DNA from: Marinomonas spartinae
Lineage (GTDB): Bacteria; Pseudomonadota; Gammaproteobacteria; Pseudomonadales; Marinomonadaceae
NCBI RefSeq assembly: GCF_900089775.1
Contig: NZ_FLOB01000012.1
Coordinates: 1-64,000, forward strand
Direction of reading: 5' to 3'
Length of the DNA stretch: 64,000 nt
Under the pieces are notes generated by a model. The model was given only the letters and a program-made list of their open reading frames with translations, was not told the origin of the DNA and searched no databases. This document shows positions 63,329-64,000 of the stretch, piece by piece. Within the stretch, counting starts at the first letter, position 1, and every line of letters begins with the position of its first letter. A program made the position numbers and the translations under genes.

Positions 63329-64000
63329 ATGTCATCCAATGTCCATTATCTCGCCAGTCGACTCACCTTTAGACAGCTGCAAGTTTTCAAGTGCGTCTAT
63401 GAGCTGAACAGTTACAGCCGTGCTGGGGACATGCTTGGTTTAAGCCAACCCGCAGTCAGTAATCAAATTCGACAATTAGAACAGGTCATTGAACAACCGC
63501 TATTTGAATACGTAGGTCGCCAGTTATACAGTACCGCCATCGCCAAACGCTTAGCACAATGCACCCTTTCTGTGTTTGATGAAGTACAACGTTTTCAAAA
63601 CGATCTGATGAACGACACTGGCTTAGTCTCTGGGGAACTAAAGTTGGTCGCGGTAACCACCTCCCAATACATAGTCCCACACTTATTACGTGCCTATACC
63701 AGCCTTCATCCTAACGTGACGGTTTCACTGAAAGTGGTCAATCGAACCGAAGCCATTGCGCGCTTCGAAAAAAATCGCGACGAACTGACCATTATGGGCA
63801 TGGTGCCTAACGATAAGCCCATGTTGAGCCTACCTTTTTTGGACAATGAGCTAGTACCCGTTGCCCCACCTAACCATCCATTGTTGCAAGAAAAAGAAAT
63901 CACGCTGGCCAAGTTTTTAGAACAAACCCTGTTACTACGGGAAACAGGCTCAGGCAGCCGTTTAGCATTGGAATTACATTGTCAAAAACAACGCGTTCGT
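63329..64000 (+). CDS. LysR-family regulator, cut off by window end (PycR-like)
   Basis: The first 224 codons of a LysR regulator, with no stop before base 64000. The helix-turn-helix is LTFRQLQVFKCVYELNSYSRAGDMLGLSQPAVSNQI, and the effector domain begins SGELKLVAVTTSQYIVPHLL. The ATG at 63329 has GGAAG five bases ahead; an ATG at 63317 would add four residues. The position, divergent from pycA-pycB, matches the pseudomonad pycR gene, so it probably controls pyruvate carboxylase expression. Confidence 0.88.
   Translation, partial: MSSNVHYLASRLTFRQLQVFKCVYELNSYSRAGDMLGLSQPAVSNQIRQLEQVIEQPLFEYVGRQLYSTAIAKRLAQCTLSVFDEVQRFQNDLMNDTGLVSGELKLVAVTTSQYIVPHLLRAYTSLHPNVTVSLKVVNRTEAIARFEKNRDELTIMGMVPNDKPMLSLPFLDNELVPVAPPNHPLLQEKEITLAKFLEQTLLLRETGSGSRLALELHCQKQRVR

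Overview
The window looks like chromosomal DNA of a marine gammaproteobacterium of the Oceanospirillales type. Marinomonas is my best guess, from protein likeness, moderate GC and gene arrangement recalled from memory; I could not run a search. There is no phage, CRISPR array, tRNA gene or intact insertion sequence. Most of the sequence is well-packed catabolic and transport operons with their own regulators.

Layout. Bases 1-330 are the promoter and leader of a ribosomal RNA operon that reads leftwards out of the window, so 16S rRNA should start just beyond base 1. Divergent from it is a bacteriophytochrome with GGDEF and EAL output domains (756-3641). Next come glutarate/L-2-hydroxyglutarate catabolism (lhgO, glaH and divergent glaR, around a striking 50-bp symmetrical operator), a YghU-like glutathione transferase, an outer-membrane barrel protein, and the redox pair fpr/nfsA. 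From 11.2 to 22.8 kb lies a putrescine import and degradation region: puuA-potFGHI-amidotransferase on the minus strand, two LuxR-type regulators, an aldehyde dehydrogenase and spuC. A secreted GH28 pectin hydrolase and poxB follow.

From 26.9 to 33.1 kb is a two-component system with a co-encoded periplasmic binding protein, followed by a TAXI-type TRAP transporter that carries a two-repeat response-regulator box upstream. Then come a D-amino-acid dehydrogenase-like oxidase, a VOC protein, a small heat-shock protein with a sigma-32-like promoter, and nfsB. The complete five-enzyme histidine pathway (hutU-H-I-G plus a DUF924 gene, hutF, repressor hutC) fills 37.6-46.2 kb with three candidate HutC operators. 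A cytochrome b, an SRPBCC/GyrI-like protein, a small membrane protein and pepQ follow.

From 50.4 to 59.8 kb is a probable quinate/shikimate-to-protocatechuate region: a tripartite tricarboxylate-type transporter, aroQ, an AEC carrier, an aroE-like dehydrogenase, a LysR regulator with two tandem HTH domains, a LigC-like dehydrogenase and an aldo/keto reductase. The window ends with two-subunit pyruvate carboxylase (pycA, pycB) and a divergent LysR gene cut off at base 64000.

Together the genes feed amines, amino acids and organic or aromatic acids into central metabolism: glutarate to 2-oxoglutarate, putrescine towards succinate, histidine to glutamate, and pyruvate to oxaloacetate. Three intergenic copies of a 141-bp hairpin-like repeat, all exactly the same length with a palindromic core at the centre, are the clearest unexplained structure. 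Other points worth a second look are the operator architecture at glaH/glaR, the sensor-linked orphan binding protein, the tandem-HTH LysR and the isolated ligC.
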